Shown here: positions 11,360 through 19,989 of the stretch, piece after piece
Position numbering within the stretch: position 1 is the first letter of the stretch
How the letters are laid out: each line of letters starts with the position of its first letter
From: Lacrimispora sphenoides JCM 1415
GTDB lineage: Bacteria > Bacillota > Clostridia > Lachnospirales > Lachnospiraceae
DNA: 64,000 bases
NCBI RefSeq assembly: GCF_900105615.1
Contig: NZ_LT630003.1
Coordinates: forward strand, 4,590,001 to 4,654,000
Direction of reading: 5' to 3'
Position numbers and translations under genes: made by a program
The notes under the pieces: model-generated
The model's input: the letters and a program-made list of their open reading frames with translations, nothing else
Databases searched by the model: none
What the model was told of the DNA's origin: nothing

Positions 11360-13348
11360 ATGCCAACAATTTCAATAGATCTTGATGTTATGAATAAAAA
11401 AATTTTTTTGTATGGAGATATTGAAAAATTAAAAAGTCATAGATTTGCATGGAGATATATAAAGGATTATTTGAAGCCACTAGTTGAAACGGATAAAATA
11501 GTTATCCCAATTAGCGAGAAAGATACCATTACATTACTGTCCGATATAAGGGAAATGTTAAAAAAGTATGGATTTAATGAGAAACAGAGTAATACATCTG
11601 AACAGGCGCTATTGGATTTTTATAAGGAAGAAGAAAAATTTTCAGAATTTTCAGAAAAAGCCTTTGATATTAGAAACAATAAATGCGTATTTGAAGAATT
11701 CAAAAGTTTTAGTGATTCTGTAGCAATCAGGTTACCTAATAGGTCTCTTTATCCGCTTCAGTTACTTTCGGCCTATCACCTTGCTTTTGCACAAAATGCG
11801 TGTAATTTTTCTGTGCCTGGCGCTGGAAAAACTAGTATTGTGTATGGTGCATACGCTTATTTAAAACATCTTCCAGAAGGCGATTTAAAAAAGATAGATA
11901 AGTTATTGATCGTTGGACCATTAAGTTCTTTTGGACCCTGGGAGCTTGAATATGCTGAATGTTTTGGAAAGAAACCAAATGCTAAGAGACTTATAAGCGG
12001 TTTATCACATGAAGCAAAAACTGATTATTTATATTCTCGCAATACAGCAGAAATTACATTGATTTCTTATGCATCTCTTGTCCCATTAAAGAATGAATTA
12101 GAATTTTATTTGAAATATAATAGAGTAATGATGGTTCTTGATGAAGCACACAAAGCAAAAAATACTTCTGGAGGTATCACTGCAGAAACGGTATTATCTC
12201 TTTCTAAAAATTGTTCTGCACGAGTTGTTTTAACAGGCACCCCAGCTCCAAATGGTTATGAAGATCTTTATAACATGTTTAAATTTATATGGCCCAATAA
12301 GAATATAATTGGATTCCAAGTCAACCAGTTAAAAGATATGACTTCACGAATTAATGATTTACGAGTTGATCGTCTAATAAATAATATAGCTCCTTTTTTC
12401 ATGCGTATTAAAAAAAGCGATTTAAATATTCCTTTAGCAACTGTTCATCCGCCAATTGAGGTCGAAATGGGTCCTATACAACGAAGAATTTATGATTTTG
12501 TTGAGAAAAAGTACATTAATTCGTTGCTTAATGATGGAATTCCAGATACATCTTCTAGGTTTAAATCTCTTCTTGCCCAAGCAAAGGTACTAAGGTTAAT
12601 GCAAGTTGCTACAAATCCTGCTATGCTTAAAGAACCATTATGCGAATTTCTGCAAGATGATGATTGCTGTCAGGAGGTATATCGGTCGGTTGATGATGTT
12701 GATGTGCTTAAAGAAATTGGCGAATATGAAATACTAGAAACTCCATCAAAATATGTGGCTGCAAAAGAGTTAATTGAAAGAATCATTAATGGGGGTAGTA
12801 AGGTTGTAGTATGGGCTACATTTATTCATACTATACATGAATTTAAAGATTATCTATCAATTAATGGTATTGCTTCTCAAGAATTGTATGGAGCTATACC
12901 CGTAGAGCAAGAGGGGATAGAAGGTGAAACAAACCAGCAAATTGTTACTCGAGAAAAAATAGTAGCAGAATTTCAGAAAGAAGATTGTCCATATAAAGTA
13001 ATAATTGCAAATCCCTTTGCTGTTGCAGAATCTATTTCTCTTCATAAGGCTTGCCATAATGCCATATATTTGGAACGGTCGTTTAATGCTGCTCATTTTG
13101 TCCAATCAAAGGACCGCATACACAGATATGGTTTGAAACCCGGAACAGAGACTCATTATTTTTTTATAGTTTCAAAAGACTCTATTGATGACACAATTAA
13201 TGAAAGATTAACTGAAAAAGAACGTAGAATGACGGAAATAATGGAGAATATGCCTATTCCATTATTTGATAATATTTCTTTCGACCTAGGTGATGAAGAT
13301 ATAAAGGCGTTGATTAAAGACTATGTTAGAAGAACTAAAAAAAATTAA
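11360..13348 (+). CDS. SNF2-type DEAH-box helicase/translocase
   Basis: The 662-residue protein has all core superfamily 2 motifs of the SWI2/SNF2 group: Walker A VPGAGKT (K157), DEAH (D261), TGTPAPNG (motif III), an IIANPFAVAESISLH motif V region and motif VI QSKDRIHRYG. It would use ATP to translocate on double-stranded DNA. It starts 7 nt after the ParB-like gene and overlaps the next gene by 26 nt. Residues 1-130 have no recognised fold and may recruit partners. Such translocases couple methylation sensing to DNA cleavage in several restriction systems; that role is inferred here. Confidence 0.88.
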   Translation: MPTISIDLDVMNKKIFLYGDIEKLKSHRFAWRYIKDYLKPLVETDKIVIPISEKDTITLLSDIREMLKKYGFNEKQSNTSEQALLDFYKEEEKFSEFSEKAFDIRNNKCVFEEFKSFSDSVAIRLPNRSLYPLQLLSAYHLAFAQNACNFSVPGAGKTSIVYGAYAYLKHLPEGDLKKIDKLLIVGPLSSFGPWELEYAECFGKKPNAKRLISGLSHEAKTDYLYSRNTAEITLISYASLVPLKNELEFYLKYNRVMMVLDEAHKAKNTSGGITAETVLSLSKNCSARVVLTGTPAPNGYEDLYNMFKFIWPNKNIIGFQVNQLKDMTSRINDLRVDRLINNIAPFFMRIKKSDLNIPLATVHPPIEVEMGPIQRRIYDFVEKKYINSLLNDGIPDTSSRFKSLLAQAKVLRLMQVATNPAMLKEPLCEFLQDDDCCQEVYRSVDDVDVLKEIGEYEILETPSKYVAAKELIERIINGGSKVVVWATFIHTIHEFKDYLSINGIASQELYGAIPVEQEGIEGETNQQIVTREKIVAEFQKEDCPYKVIIANPFAVAESISLHKACHNAIYLERSFNAAHFVQSKDRIHRYGLKPGTETHYFFIVSKDSIDDTINERLTEKERRMTEIMENMPIPLFDNISFDLGDEDIKALIKDYVRRTKKN

Positions 13349-14270
13349 CCGTTTAGGTGATAAAGGTGATATAATTTTATTCCTAAAGTCTGTAATTGGA
13401 AGGCAGAGATTATACCGTAAGGATATTCAAAAAATTTGTGAATATTCTTCTGAGAGGATATTTCAAAATATTAATTCAATATTATTATATTGTGAATATT
13501 TAGAACTGATTATTGTCGAAGAGAAAATATACATTTCTCCAGTTATTGGAAGGGTACTTGATGATCCAATTAAATTGAATGATACTATTATTTCAAATAC
13601 CATATCGAAAATGTTTAGTGTTCAAGCATTTGAACAGAATATGTTTATATTTGATGTATTAGAAAAGCGTTTTATATTTAAAAATGAAAAACTATCGTTA
13701 GATTATTTTATTTTTAGAAATTTACTTATCAGTCAGGGATTTTTTGAAGTTATTCGCACTAATACGAAATTTAAGTTTTTTGTTGCCTCTCAATATGAAG
13801 TGCTAATTTCTTCTTTTTGTAAAGAGAGAAATAAAGCTTTTACTATTGAGCAATTACGGAAAAAGCTTGAAGAAAACGAATTAGCAGGCGAAATGGCTGA
13901 ATGTTTTGTTTTATCGTTTGAAAGGAAAAGAATAACGAATGTGAATTTGAAAGATTTGATTAAAAGGATATCAGATATAGATGTAGGTGCGGGTTATGAT
14001 ATCGTTTCTTTCAACTCTAATAATTCGGTAAGTATTGATCGATTTATAGAAGTAAAAGCAATTTCAGATTTAGAATCTTTTTATTGGTCAAAAAATGAAT
14101 ACGATATTGCAAAACTAAAAGGTAATGAGTATTGCTTATATCTTGTTGATTTAAAAAGAATTACTGATAATGAGTACATTCCCATGATAATAAAAAATCC
14201 TGCTAATACATTGTTTAAGTCCGATGATTGGTTAGTGGAATCTCAATCATTTCATGTTTGGCATGTTTGA
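13323..14270 (+). CDS. DUF3883 / PD-(D/E)XK nuclease-like protein
   Basis: The 315-residue protein ends in a nuclease-like domain: GAGYDIVSF (D226), then RFIEVKA (E243-x-K245), then FYWSKNEYDIA and YCLYLVDL. This D...ExK arrangement and the downstream pattern fit DUF3883 domains, which accompany helicases in restriction systems. The first 200 residues look like winged-helix or helical repeats of unknown type. The start overlaps the helicase 3' end by 26 nt. It is the most likely DNA-cleaving subunit of the operon. Confidence 0.75.
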   Translation: MLEELKKINRLGDKGDIILFLKSVIGRQRLYRKDIQKICEYSSERIFQNINSILLYCEYLELIIVEEKIYISPVIGRVLDDPIKLNDTIISNTISKMFSVQAFEQNMFIFDVLEKRFIFKNEKLSLDYFIFRNLLISQGFFEVIRTNTKFKFFVASQYEVLISSFCKERNKAFTIEQLRKKLEENELAGEMAECFVLSFERKRITNVNLKDLIKRISDIDVGAGYDIVSFNSNNSVSIDRFIEVKAISDLESFYWSKNEYDIAKLKGNEYCLYLVDLKRITDNEYIPMIIKNPANTLFKSDDWLVESQSFHVWHV

Positions 14271-14285
14271 TTAGGAGTAAGTTAA

Positions 14286-14717
14286 ATGAAGCATCCTAAA
14301 TTTAGTACTACACCTGAAGTATCTTTACGGATGTCAAAGGTACATCTCAAAGGTGGGAAAGCAGAAGATTTATTGGTTAAAGCCTTATGGCATAAAAAAA
14401 TTAGGTATCGTAAAAATTATAAGCCTCTTCCAGGGTCACCTGACATAGCTATTACAAAACATAAAGTTGCTGTTTTTGTAGATGGAGAGTTTTGGCATGG
14501 ATATAATTGGTCGGAACGCAAAGAGAAGATTAAATCAAATAAAGAGTATTGAATTGAAAAAATTGAGGAAAATATTGCACGTGATAGAAGAAATGATATA
14601 TTATTAGTTGAAAAAGGATGGATACCAATTCATTTTTGGGAGAAGGAAGTCATAAAAAATGTAAGTGAGTGCTGTAAAATAATTTTGGAAAAATGCAGAC
14701 ACTCTGATACTTTCTGA
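14286..14717 (+). pseudogene. vsr: Vsr-like very-short-patch-repair endonuclease interrupted by TGA
   Basis: The frame starts MKHPKFSTTPEVSLRMSKV, continues with LPGSPDIAI and VFVDGEFWHG, and stops at TGA (14550-14552) after 88 codons. Past that codon the same frame stays open to 14717, giving IEKIEENIARDRRNDILL and GWIPIHFWEKEV, the normal C-terminal half of Vsr. Homologues usually have tryptophan at the stop (KEYW-IEKIE), so a single TGG to TGA change explains it. Vsr nicks T:G mismatches that arise by deamination of 5-methylcytosine and typically partners a C5 methyltransferase, as here. The metal-binding aspartate and the FWHG segment precede the stop, but a protein cut there would probably be inactive. 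Confidence 0.85.
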
Positions 14718-14962
14718 AAGATTCAAGATAAAATCATGAATTAATCAATGGTAATGGGCATAAGCAAACTCCATGAGTATCTTTGGAGAAATCAACATCT
14801 ACGGTCTAATTAAGTAAAATGTATTAAGGTATTCTCAAGGCTGTTTTAATATTCATATAATTAAAATTACTGCAGTTTATGTTTTGGTGTTTAGTGTTTG
14901 TCCCTCGATGCGCAGCCCCCTCCCGGCACGCCAAACCCTCCTTTTTCCTACATTTTTTAGGC
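14718..14962. other. Non-coding right end of the island
   Basis: No gene or RNA is recognised. A short GC-rich patch at about 14907-14932 stands out in otherwise AT-rich DNA. It may be a remnant of older island sequence next to the right attachment repeat. Confidence 0.5.
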
Positions 14963-14993
14963 GATCTCCAGTTCAAATCTGGTAGTCGCCTCT
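14963..14993 (+). repeat. attR-like direct repeat of tRNA-Cys 3' end
   Basis: This 31-nt copy of the tRNA-Cys T-arm and acceptor end differs at two positions from 4217-4247. One change would break the seventh acceptor pair, so it is not a functional tRNA. It marks the right edge of the island. Confidence 0.88.
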
Positions 14994-15003
14994 CTTATGA
15001 AAG

Positions 15004-15042
15004 CCTCAGAAACCTGATAGAATAAGGGTTTCTGGGGTTTTT
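15004..15042 (+). terminator. Terminator beyond the right attachment repeat
   Basis: A perfect-length 11-bp stem (CCTCAGAAACC with GGTTTCTGGGG, including G-U pairs) is followed by TTTTT. It lies 11 nt after the tRNA-Cys remnant, matching the spacing of the terminator after the intact tRNA-Cys. It is probably the original tRNA-Cys terminator, displaced by the island. Confidence 0.8.
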
Positions 15043-15174
15043 ACTTTGTGTTTTAGGTGTTTGTGCTTGTTTGCGTGGGCATTTTTTGTGTTTTAGAGGA
15101 TGATTAATCTAGGATTGCCCTCATTTTTGGATAAGGTATAATTAATTTCGCAAATTCAATTTCATAATAAATAG

Positions 15175-16460
15175 ACATGGTCTATAGCCGTTTGGTAGAA
15201 TTAAGTTACCACACAAAACCCATCAAAGGAGGCTATAGAACATGTCTGATAACATTATACAATTAAATCAGGAACTTATCCATAATGAATTGAAAGATTT
15301 AGTACGCAACAGCGTTGAGGAAACCCTCAATGCTTTGCTCGATCATGAAGCAGATGAACTCGTCAATGCTGAAAAATATGAGCGCTCGGGTGATCGCAAA
15401 GGGTATCGTTCCGGCCATTACAACCGAAACTTTCAGACCACATCTGGCGAGGTCAACCTAAAGATGCCCAAGCTAAAGGGGGTTCAGTTTGAAACCGCCA
15501 TCATCGAACGCTATCGTCGCAGAGAATGCTCTGTAGAAGAAGTACTCATTGAAATGTATCTTGCGGGTGTTTCTGTTCGCCGTGTTGAGGACATCACCAA
15601 GGCATTATGGGGAACCAAAGTTTCTCCTGGAACAATAAGTAACCTAAATAAGAAAGCTTAACAGCACATTGAAACATGGCGAAGCCGCAAACTTACCAGT
15701 TCTTATCCATATGTCTATGTTGATGGTGTCTACCTAAAGCGAAGTTGGGGAGGTGAGATCCAGAACGTCTCAATCCTGGTCGCCATCGGCGTCAATGAAG
15801 ATGGTTGTCGCGAAATCATAGGTGCTGCTGAAGGAATGAAAGAAGATCGAGAAAGCTGGAAGACATTCTTTATATGGCTAAAAGAACGTGGGCTTTCAGG
15901 AGTCCGCCTCATTGTCGGCGACAAGTGCCTTGGAATGCTGGAATCCATTCCAGAAGTATTTCCAGAAGCTATGTATCAACGGTGTACCGTTCACTTCTAC
16001 CGTAATATTTTTTCCGTAACACCCCGGAACAAAATGAAGGAAGTATCTATGATGCTAAAAGCCATTCATTCCCAGGAATGTAAATCATCTGGTCGCGAAA
16101 AAGCTGCACAGGTAGCAGAAAAACTACGTGAAATGAAGCTAACATCAGCTGCCAAAAAAGTTGAAGATGGTATTGAAGAAACCCTGTCTTATATGGATTT
16201 CCCATTTCAGCACTGGACAAGAATCAGAACTAATAACACGATCGAACGTCTCAATCGTGAGATCAAACGAAGGACAAGAGCGATCGGGGCTTTTCCCGAT
16301 GGTCAGAGTGCCTTAATGCTAGTATGTGCTAGGCTCCGTCACGTAGCGGGAACCCAGTGGGGAATCAAACGCTATATGAATATGAACCATCTCCGAGAAA
16401 TGGATATCCAGAAAAAGTCTGATATCATAGCCGGCTACCTAACGGCAAATTCATTTTAGC
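15175..16460 (+). mobile_element. IS256-family insertion sequence, copy 1
   Basis: It contains one transposase frame broken by a stop codon. TATAGCCGTTTGGTA at about 15182 partly resembles the reverse complement of the sequence near 16470-16495 (CATAGCCGGTTAACTATCTGG), suggesting terminal repeats. Exact ends cannot be fixed because the right end is fused to a second copy. It sits about 180 nt to the right of the island boundary. Confidence 0.75.
15242..16459 (+). pseudogene. IS256-family (Transposase_mut) transposase with premature TAA
   Basis: The first 139 codons end at TAA (15659-15661) after NLNKKA. The same frame resumes at once with QHIETWRSRKL and stays open to 16459. Together they give a full-length mutator-type transposase of about 405 residues. 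It includes YVDGVYLK (first catalytic aspartate), VGDKCLGMLESIPEVFP, YQRCTVHFYRN and the late NNTIERLNREIKRRT segment with the catalytic glutamate. A single change of a tyrosine codon to TAA is the likely lesion. A clear GGAGG ribosome binding site precedes the ATG. Confidence 0.88.
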
Positions 16461-16464
16461 CATT

Positions 16465-17015
16465 TGGTTACCAGATAGTTAACCGGCTATGTGATCTGCT
16501 TCTTCAGCAGATTGCATTTGATCAAGATGTTTCATATTCATATATAGTTTAGCCCCCCACCAGGTCCCTGCCACATGGCGTAGACGAGCACATACTAGCA
16601 TTAGGGCGGATTGGCCATCCGGGAATGTCCTACTACTTTTGTGCGTCGCTTTATTTCACGGTTCAGACGTTCTATGGTATTGTTTGTTCTTATACGATTC
16701 CAGTGTTAATAGGGAAAGTTCATGTATGTTAATGTTTCTTCAATTCCATTTTCCAGTTTTTTAGCTGCCTATTTAAGCTTCATTGTACGGAGCTCTTCTA
16801 TCACCTGTTTTGCTTTTTCGTACTACTTCGTGGGGGGGGGCAGAAAATATGTTTCGATAGAAATGTACGGTGCAGCGCTGATATTTGGCATCTGGAAACA
16901 CTTGTGGGATTGATTCTAACATTCCAAGGTTTTTGTCCCCAACAATTAAGCGGACACCTTTAAAGACGATATAGTGCCTCATTGACACCTATAGCTATCA
17001 GAATGATTTTTTACC
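16465..17015 (-). pseudogene. IS256-family transposase, copy 2, inverted and internally deleted
   Basis: On the minus strand, homologous segments run in order: ILIAIGVNE (near 17000), GVRLIVGDKNLGMLESIPQVFP and YQRCTVHFYRNIF (16850-16960), then RTNNTIERLNREIKRRT and LMLVCARLRHVAG (16560-16700), and an end resembling the copy 1 C-terminus near 16480. Frameshifts, a deletion of about 110 nt and loss of the N-terminal third make it non-functional. It faces copy 1 tail to tail. Confidence 0.8.
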
Positions 17016-17068
17016 TGTATGTGATATACGTTCTTCATAAATTGATCCCATGGCGGAATATGCCTGTA

Positions 17069-17098
17069 TTGACAACCGCGGGCCGGCGGACCTATAAT
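17069..17098 (+). promoter_or_regulatory. SigA promoter for the two-component operon
   Basis: TTGACA (17069-17074) and TATAAT (17093-17098) are 18 nt apart, with a very GC-rich spacer. It lies about 50 nt downstream of the IS256 remnant and 78 nt before the sensor kinase ATG. It is the only good promoter seen for the sensor/regulator pair. Confidence 0.75.
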
Positions 17099-17175
17099 TT
17101 AGGCAGACATCCCTTGAAATATGAAAAAATGGACAAGCCTGGAAAAAGAAAAAAAGGAAACGGGTAATCGTACAG

Positions 17176-18981
17176 ATGAGCAGAATAAAACTGTTTTTGC
17201 ACTATTTAAGAACCCATATCTGGATACAGATAAGCTTTATTTTTATGATGTCCCTGGTGATGATTATTTTCTGTTATCAGGTCTATATGAGAAAGGCTTA
17301 TGAGAATTTCCTGGTGAAAAAGAACCATCTGATGGAATCTGCTGTGCTGGACGCTATGCAGATGAATATTGACTATACTATGATGGAATATATCAATATG
17401 GGGGTTCAGATTGCGGTTGCCCCGGCTGTTTATGATCTGGCCGGCCGGCTGACGGGGACACGGGAAGACCCGGAACGGGATTTCATGATACTGAAAGCAA
17501 CCTTTGCAAACATGGCCAATTATTCCAAGAATGTGATTAATATTTCCGTTGCTTCGGAAGAGGGAGAAGTCTATCAGTATGACCGTCTGTATCAGATTGA
17601 TGCCATCATGTGGAGGCCGAAGGACTCCGGTTTTTTAAAAGAGATGTATAAGAAGATCTATGAGCGGGCCAATGACAGCATAGTGCCTAAGTATCTGGTG
17701 AGTACAGAACATGGCAGTCATCCGACGAACAAAGAACCGGTATTCCATATTTTCTATCCGATTGTTGGTAAGGAGAACAGTTTTTCCAAGATGCACGGGA
17801 TGCTCTGCGTGACTTTTCGGCTCGATATGCTTCAGCCCTTTATGGATATTTTATCAGGGGAGGAGGGGACATACTCGCAGGCGTACGTGACGGAAGAGGG
17901 AGGAAGGATCATCTGCCACTCCAATCCAGAATATACGGGAAAACCGGAGTCGGTGTATCGGGAGGATGGAATGCTGTTTATCCTGGACAAACCTCTGGAA
18001 AAGGTGAACTGGCAGCTGCACGTTTCCCTTGATAAGGATCAGCTAGACAGAAGCGTGATGGGAATTATTGCTCAGGGTATGGGAGTTTATGTCTTTCTAC
18101 TCCTTGTGGTGGCTGGGATATTTTATCTGATTATCAGAAAAGTGAATAAGCCGCTGCGCAGTATTGAGACCGCTATGGAGCTGACCGCCTCTGGCAGTGA
18201 AAAGCTACGCAATAAAGTTGTTGTGGAAGGCGAACACGAAATCTGGCAATTGGCCATAGGATACAACGATATGATAGACAAGCTGGTAAAGCAAGAAAAA
18301 GAGGTGGAGAAGAATTATCAGTTGTGCATAACAGCAATGGAACGGCAGCATCAGGCAGAGCGGGAAGCCCTGGAGACACAGATCAACGCTCATTTTCTGT
18401 GTAATACCCTAGGGACAATCAACTATGAGGCCATGGAGTGCGGCAATTTTAAGGTCTCAGAACTGATAAAGAAGCTGTCAAATATTCTGCGTTACACATT
18501 TGACCAGAAGTGCCAGAATGTATACATGTACCAGGAATTTGCTTGGATTGAGCAGTATTTATTCCTGCAGAAGGCGCGTCTTGAGGATGCCTTCGATTAT
18601 GAGGTGGAGTTCCCGGAAGAATGTGTCAACTGGAGCTGCTGCAAGCTGATGCTTCAGCCATTTGTGGAGAATGCCATCCTACACGGGTTTGAGGGCAGAG
18701 AGAGCGGCGGGACGCTGTCCATTCAGGCCCGAAAAGAGGGGGAGCGGCTGACTGTTTCCATCAGGGATAATGGCTGCGGTATCTCTCCGGATAAGTTGGA
18801 GCGGATTCGGAAAGTCCTGACGGGGGAAGAAGGGGTGGAGATGAAGGAGATCGGAATCGGAATACGGAATGTGGCCGCCAGAATGCGTCTGTTTTATGGG
18901 GCCGGAATTTTGATGGAGGTCACTTCGGTAGAAGGGGAGGGGACTGAGTTCCGGTTCTTTATCCCTGAAGTAAAAAGGTAA
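17176..18981 (+). CDS. YesM-like sensor histidine kinase
   Basis: This 601-residue membrane kinase starts with a transmembrane helix near residues 15-36. A large extracellular sensor domain follows to about 290, then a second membrane helix near 297-318 and a HAMP linker. The His_kinase domain has the phospho-acceptor H406 in QINAHFLCNTL. The ATPase domain has N-box QPFVENAILHG (N499), DNGCGI and a GIGIRNV G-box. Proteins of this type sense extracellular sugars or polysaccharide fragments and phosphorylate a YesN-like regulator, which here is the next gene 27 nt downstream. The ABC importer and GH31 genes that follow point to a carbohydrate ligand. Confidence 0.93.
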   Translation: MSRIKLFLHYLRTHIWIQISFIFMMSLVMIIFCYQVYMRKAYENFLVKKNHLMESAVLDAMQMNIDYTMMEYINMGVQIAVAPAVYDLAGRLTGTREDPERDFMILKATFANMANYSKNVINISVASEEGEVYQYDRLYQIDAIMWRPKDSGFLKEMYKKIYERANDSIVPKYLVSTEHGSHPTNKEPVFHIFYPIVGKENSFSKMHGMLCVTFRLDMLQPFMDILSGEEGTYSQAYVTEEGGRIICHSNPEYTGKPESVYREDGMLFILDKPLEKVNWQLHVSLDKDQLDRSVMGIIAQGMGVYVFLLLVVAGIFYLIIRKVNKPLRSIETAMELTASGSEKLRNKVVVEGEHEIWQLAIGYNDMIDKLVKQEKEVEKNYQLCITAMERQHQAEREALETQINAHFLCNTLGTINYEAMECGNFKVSELIKKLSNILRYTFDQKCQNVYMYQEFAWIEQYLFLQKARLEDAFDYEVEFPEECVNWSCCKLMLQPFVENAILHGFEGRESGGTLSIQARKEGERLTVSIRDNGCGISPDKLERIRKVLTGEEGVEMKEIGIGIRNVAARMRLFYGAGILMEVTSVEGEGTEFRFFIPEVKR

Positions 18982-19008
18982 CAGGCAAAAGCGGGGAGGT
19001 ATATAGCC

Positions 19009-19743
19009 ATGAAGCTGATGATTGTTGAGGATGAACAGCGGGCGAGACGGGGACTGAAGAATATTATCTTATCTATTTCACAGGAAGATGAGATCGTGGC
19101 AGAGGCAGCTAACGGAAGAAGCGCTTTGGAGCTGATTAAGACTGTGAAACCGGATGCGGTATTTACGGACATTAAGATGCCGTTTATGGACGGACTCACA
19201 CTGATTAAAGAAGTGCGGAAACTGGGAATGGGCACAAAATTTGTGATTATAAGCGCCTATGAGGAATTTGAATATGCAAGACAGGCGATTACGTGCGGCG
19301 TATCCGAATATCTGGTAAAACCGCTGATTATGGAAGACATCCGAAAGGCTCTCGACGCCGTCCGCGACAGGGGGGAACAGGATAACTGCAAGGTAAGTCT
19401 GTCTGAGTGCTATCCGGAAGTCCATCCGATTATCTTAAAGGCATTGCGAAAGATTGAAAATGAGTATTTGACACCAATGAACCAGAAGGATATGGCAAAT
19501 GACTTGGGGATCAGCCCGGAATATTTTTCAGGGCTGTTCAGCAAAAATATGGGAGAATCTTTCGTACATTTTCTGAGAAATTACCGTATTGAGATAGCAA
19601 AATCCCTCTATCTCCACAGTGACATTCCGAGAGAGGAAGTACCTTTTAAAGTAGGATTTGTAGATGAGAAGTATTATAACCGGGTTTTTAAGAACGCTAC
19701 AGGGATGAGCGTAGGGGAATATATTCGTGAAAACAGAAGATAG
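19009..19743 (+). CDS. YesN-like response regulator (REC + AraC-type HTH)
   Basis: The 244-residue protein has an N-terminal receiver domain with the acidic pair ED near residue 8, phospho-acceptor D54 in FTDIKMP and conserved K104. A C-terminal AraC-type double helix-turn-helix spans about residues 145-243 and contains MANDLGISPEYFSGLF and VGFVDEKYYNRVFK. It is shorter than many YesN proteins, which carry a long linker. GGGAGG precedes the ATG. It is the cognate partner of the upstream kinase and probably activates the transport operon through direct repeats upstream of 19990. Confidence 0.92.
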   Translation: MKLMIVEDEQRARRGLKNIILSISQEDEIVAEAANGRSALELIKTVKPDAVFTDIKMPFMDGLTLIKEVRKLGMGTKFVIISAYEEFEYARQAITCGVSEYLVKPLIMEDIRKALDAVRDRGEQDNCKVSLSECYPEVHPIILKALRKIENEYLTPMNQKDMANDLGISPEYFSGLFSKNMGESFVHFLRNYRIEIAKSLYLHSDIPREEVPFKVGFVDEKYYNRVFKNATGMSVGEYIRENRR

Positions 19744-19830
19744 CAGTGTAAGGAGAAGAGATGGATTCCTGATTCAGGGGATCCATTTTCTGATTTATGG
19801 GGGAAATCAGGAGAAAGTTACATTAAAATC

Positions 19831-19915
19831 ATGCTAAAATATTAAAATTTTATCTTAAAAATGGGGCCGAATCTTAAAGATATCGGTTAATTTTTTTTCT
19901 GCGATTGTTTATAAT
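19831..19915 (+). promoter_or_regulatory. Activated promoter with direct repeats before the importer operon
   Basis: A TATAAT -10 box lies at 19910-19915, with only a poor TTAATT at the -35 position. Upstream, three similar 9-mers (ATGCTAAAA at 19831, ATCTTAAAA at 19852, ATCTTAAAG at 19871) are spaced 21 and 19 nt apart, about two helical turns. This is the expected layout for an AraC-type activator. Binding by the adjacent regulator is inferred. Confidence 0.6.
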
Positions 19916-19989
19916 GGTCATATCGATAAAGTGACGGTCACAAAAAGTATTCCGGAGACATCCGGCGGCAGAAAAGGAGGAAATAAGAC

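Larger units (their letters stand above)
4217..14993. mobile_element. Integrated genomic island in tRNA-Cys, partly decayed
   Basis: The segment is bounded by direct repeats of the tRNA-Cys 3' end and is clearly more AT-rich than the flanking metabolic genes. It contains a Rep/integrase chimera, broken DUF5688 and Fic genes, an HNH endonuclease and a methyltransferase-helicase operon. No conjugation, capsid or complete integrase gene is seen. It therefore looks like a relic or satellite-type integrative element that now carries a defence-like cargo. That interpretation is inference; the boundaries are seen. Confidence 0.85.

Noticed and set aside
16722..17167. Plus-strand frames of 61-63 residues in the IS256 remnant
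   Set aside because: They are antisense to the minus-strand transposase remnant.
17121..17303. 60-residue frame overlapping the sensor kinase start
   Set aside because: It is out of frame with the kinase coding sequence, has no family and no ribosome binding site.
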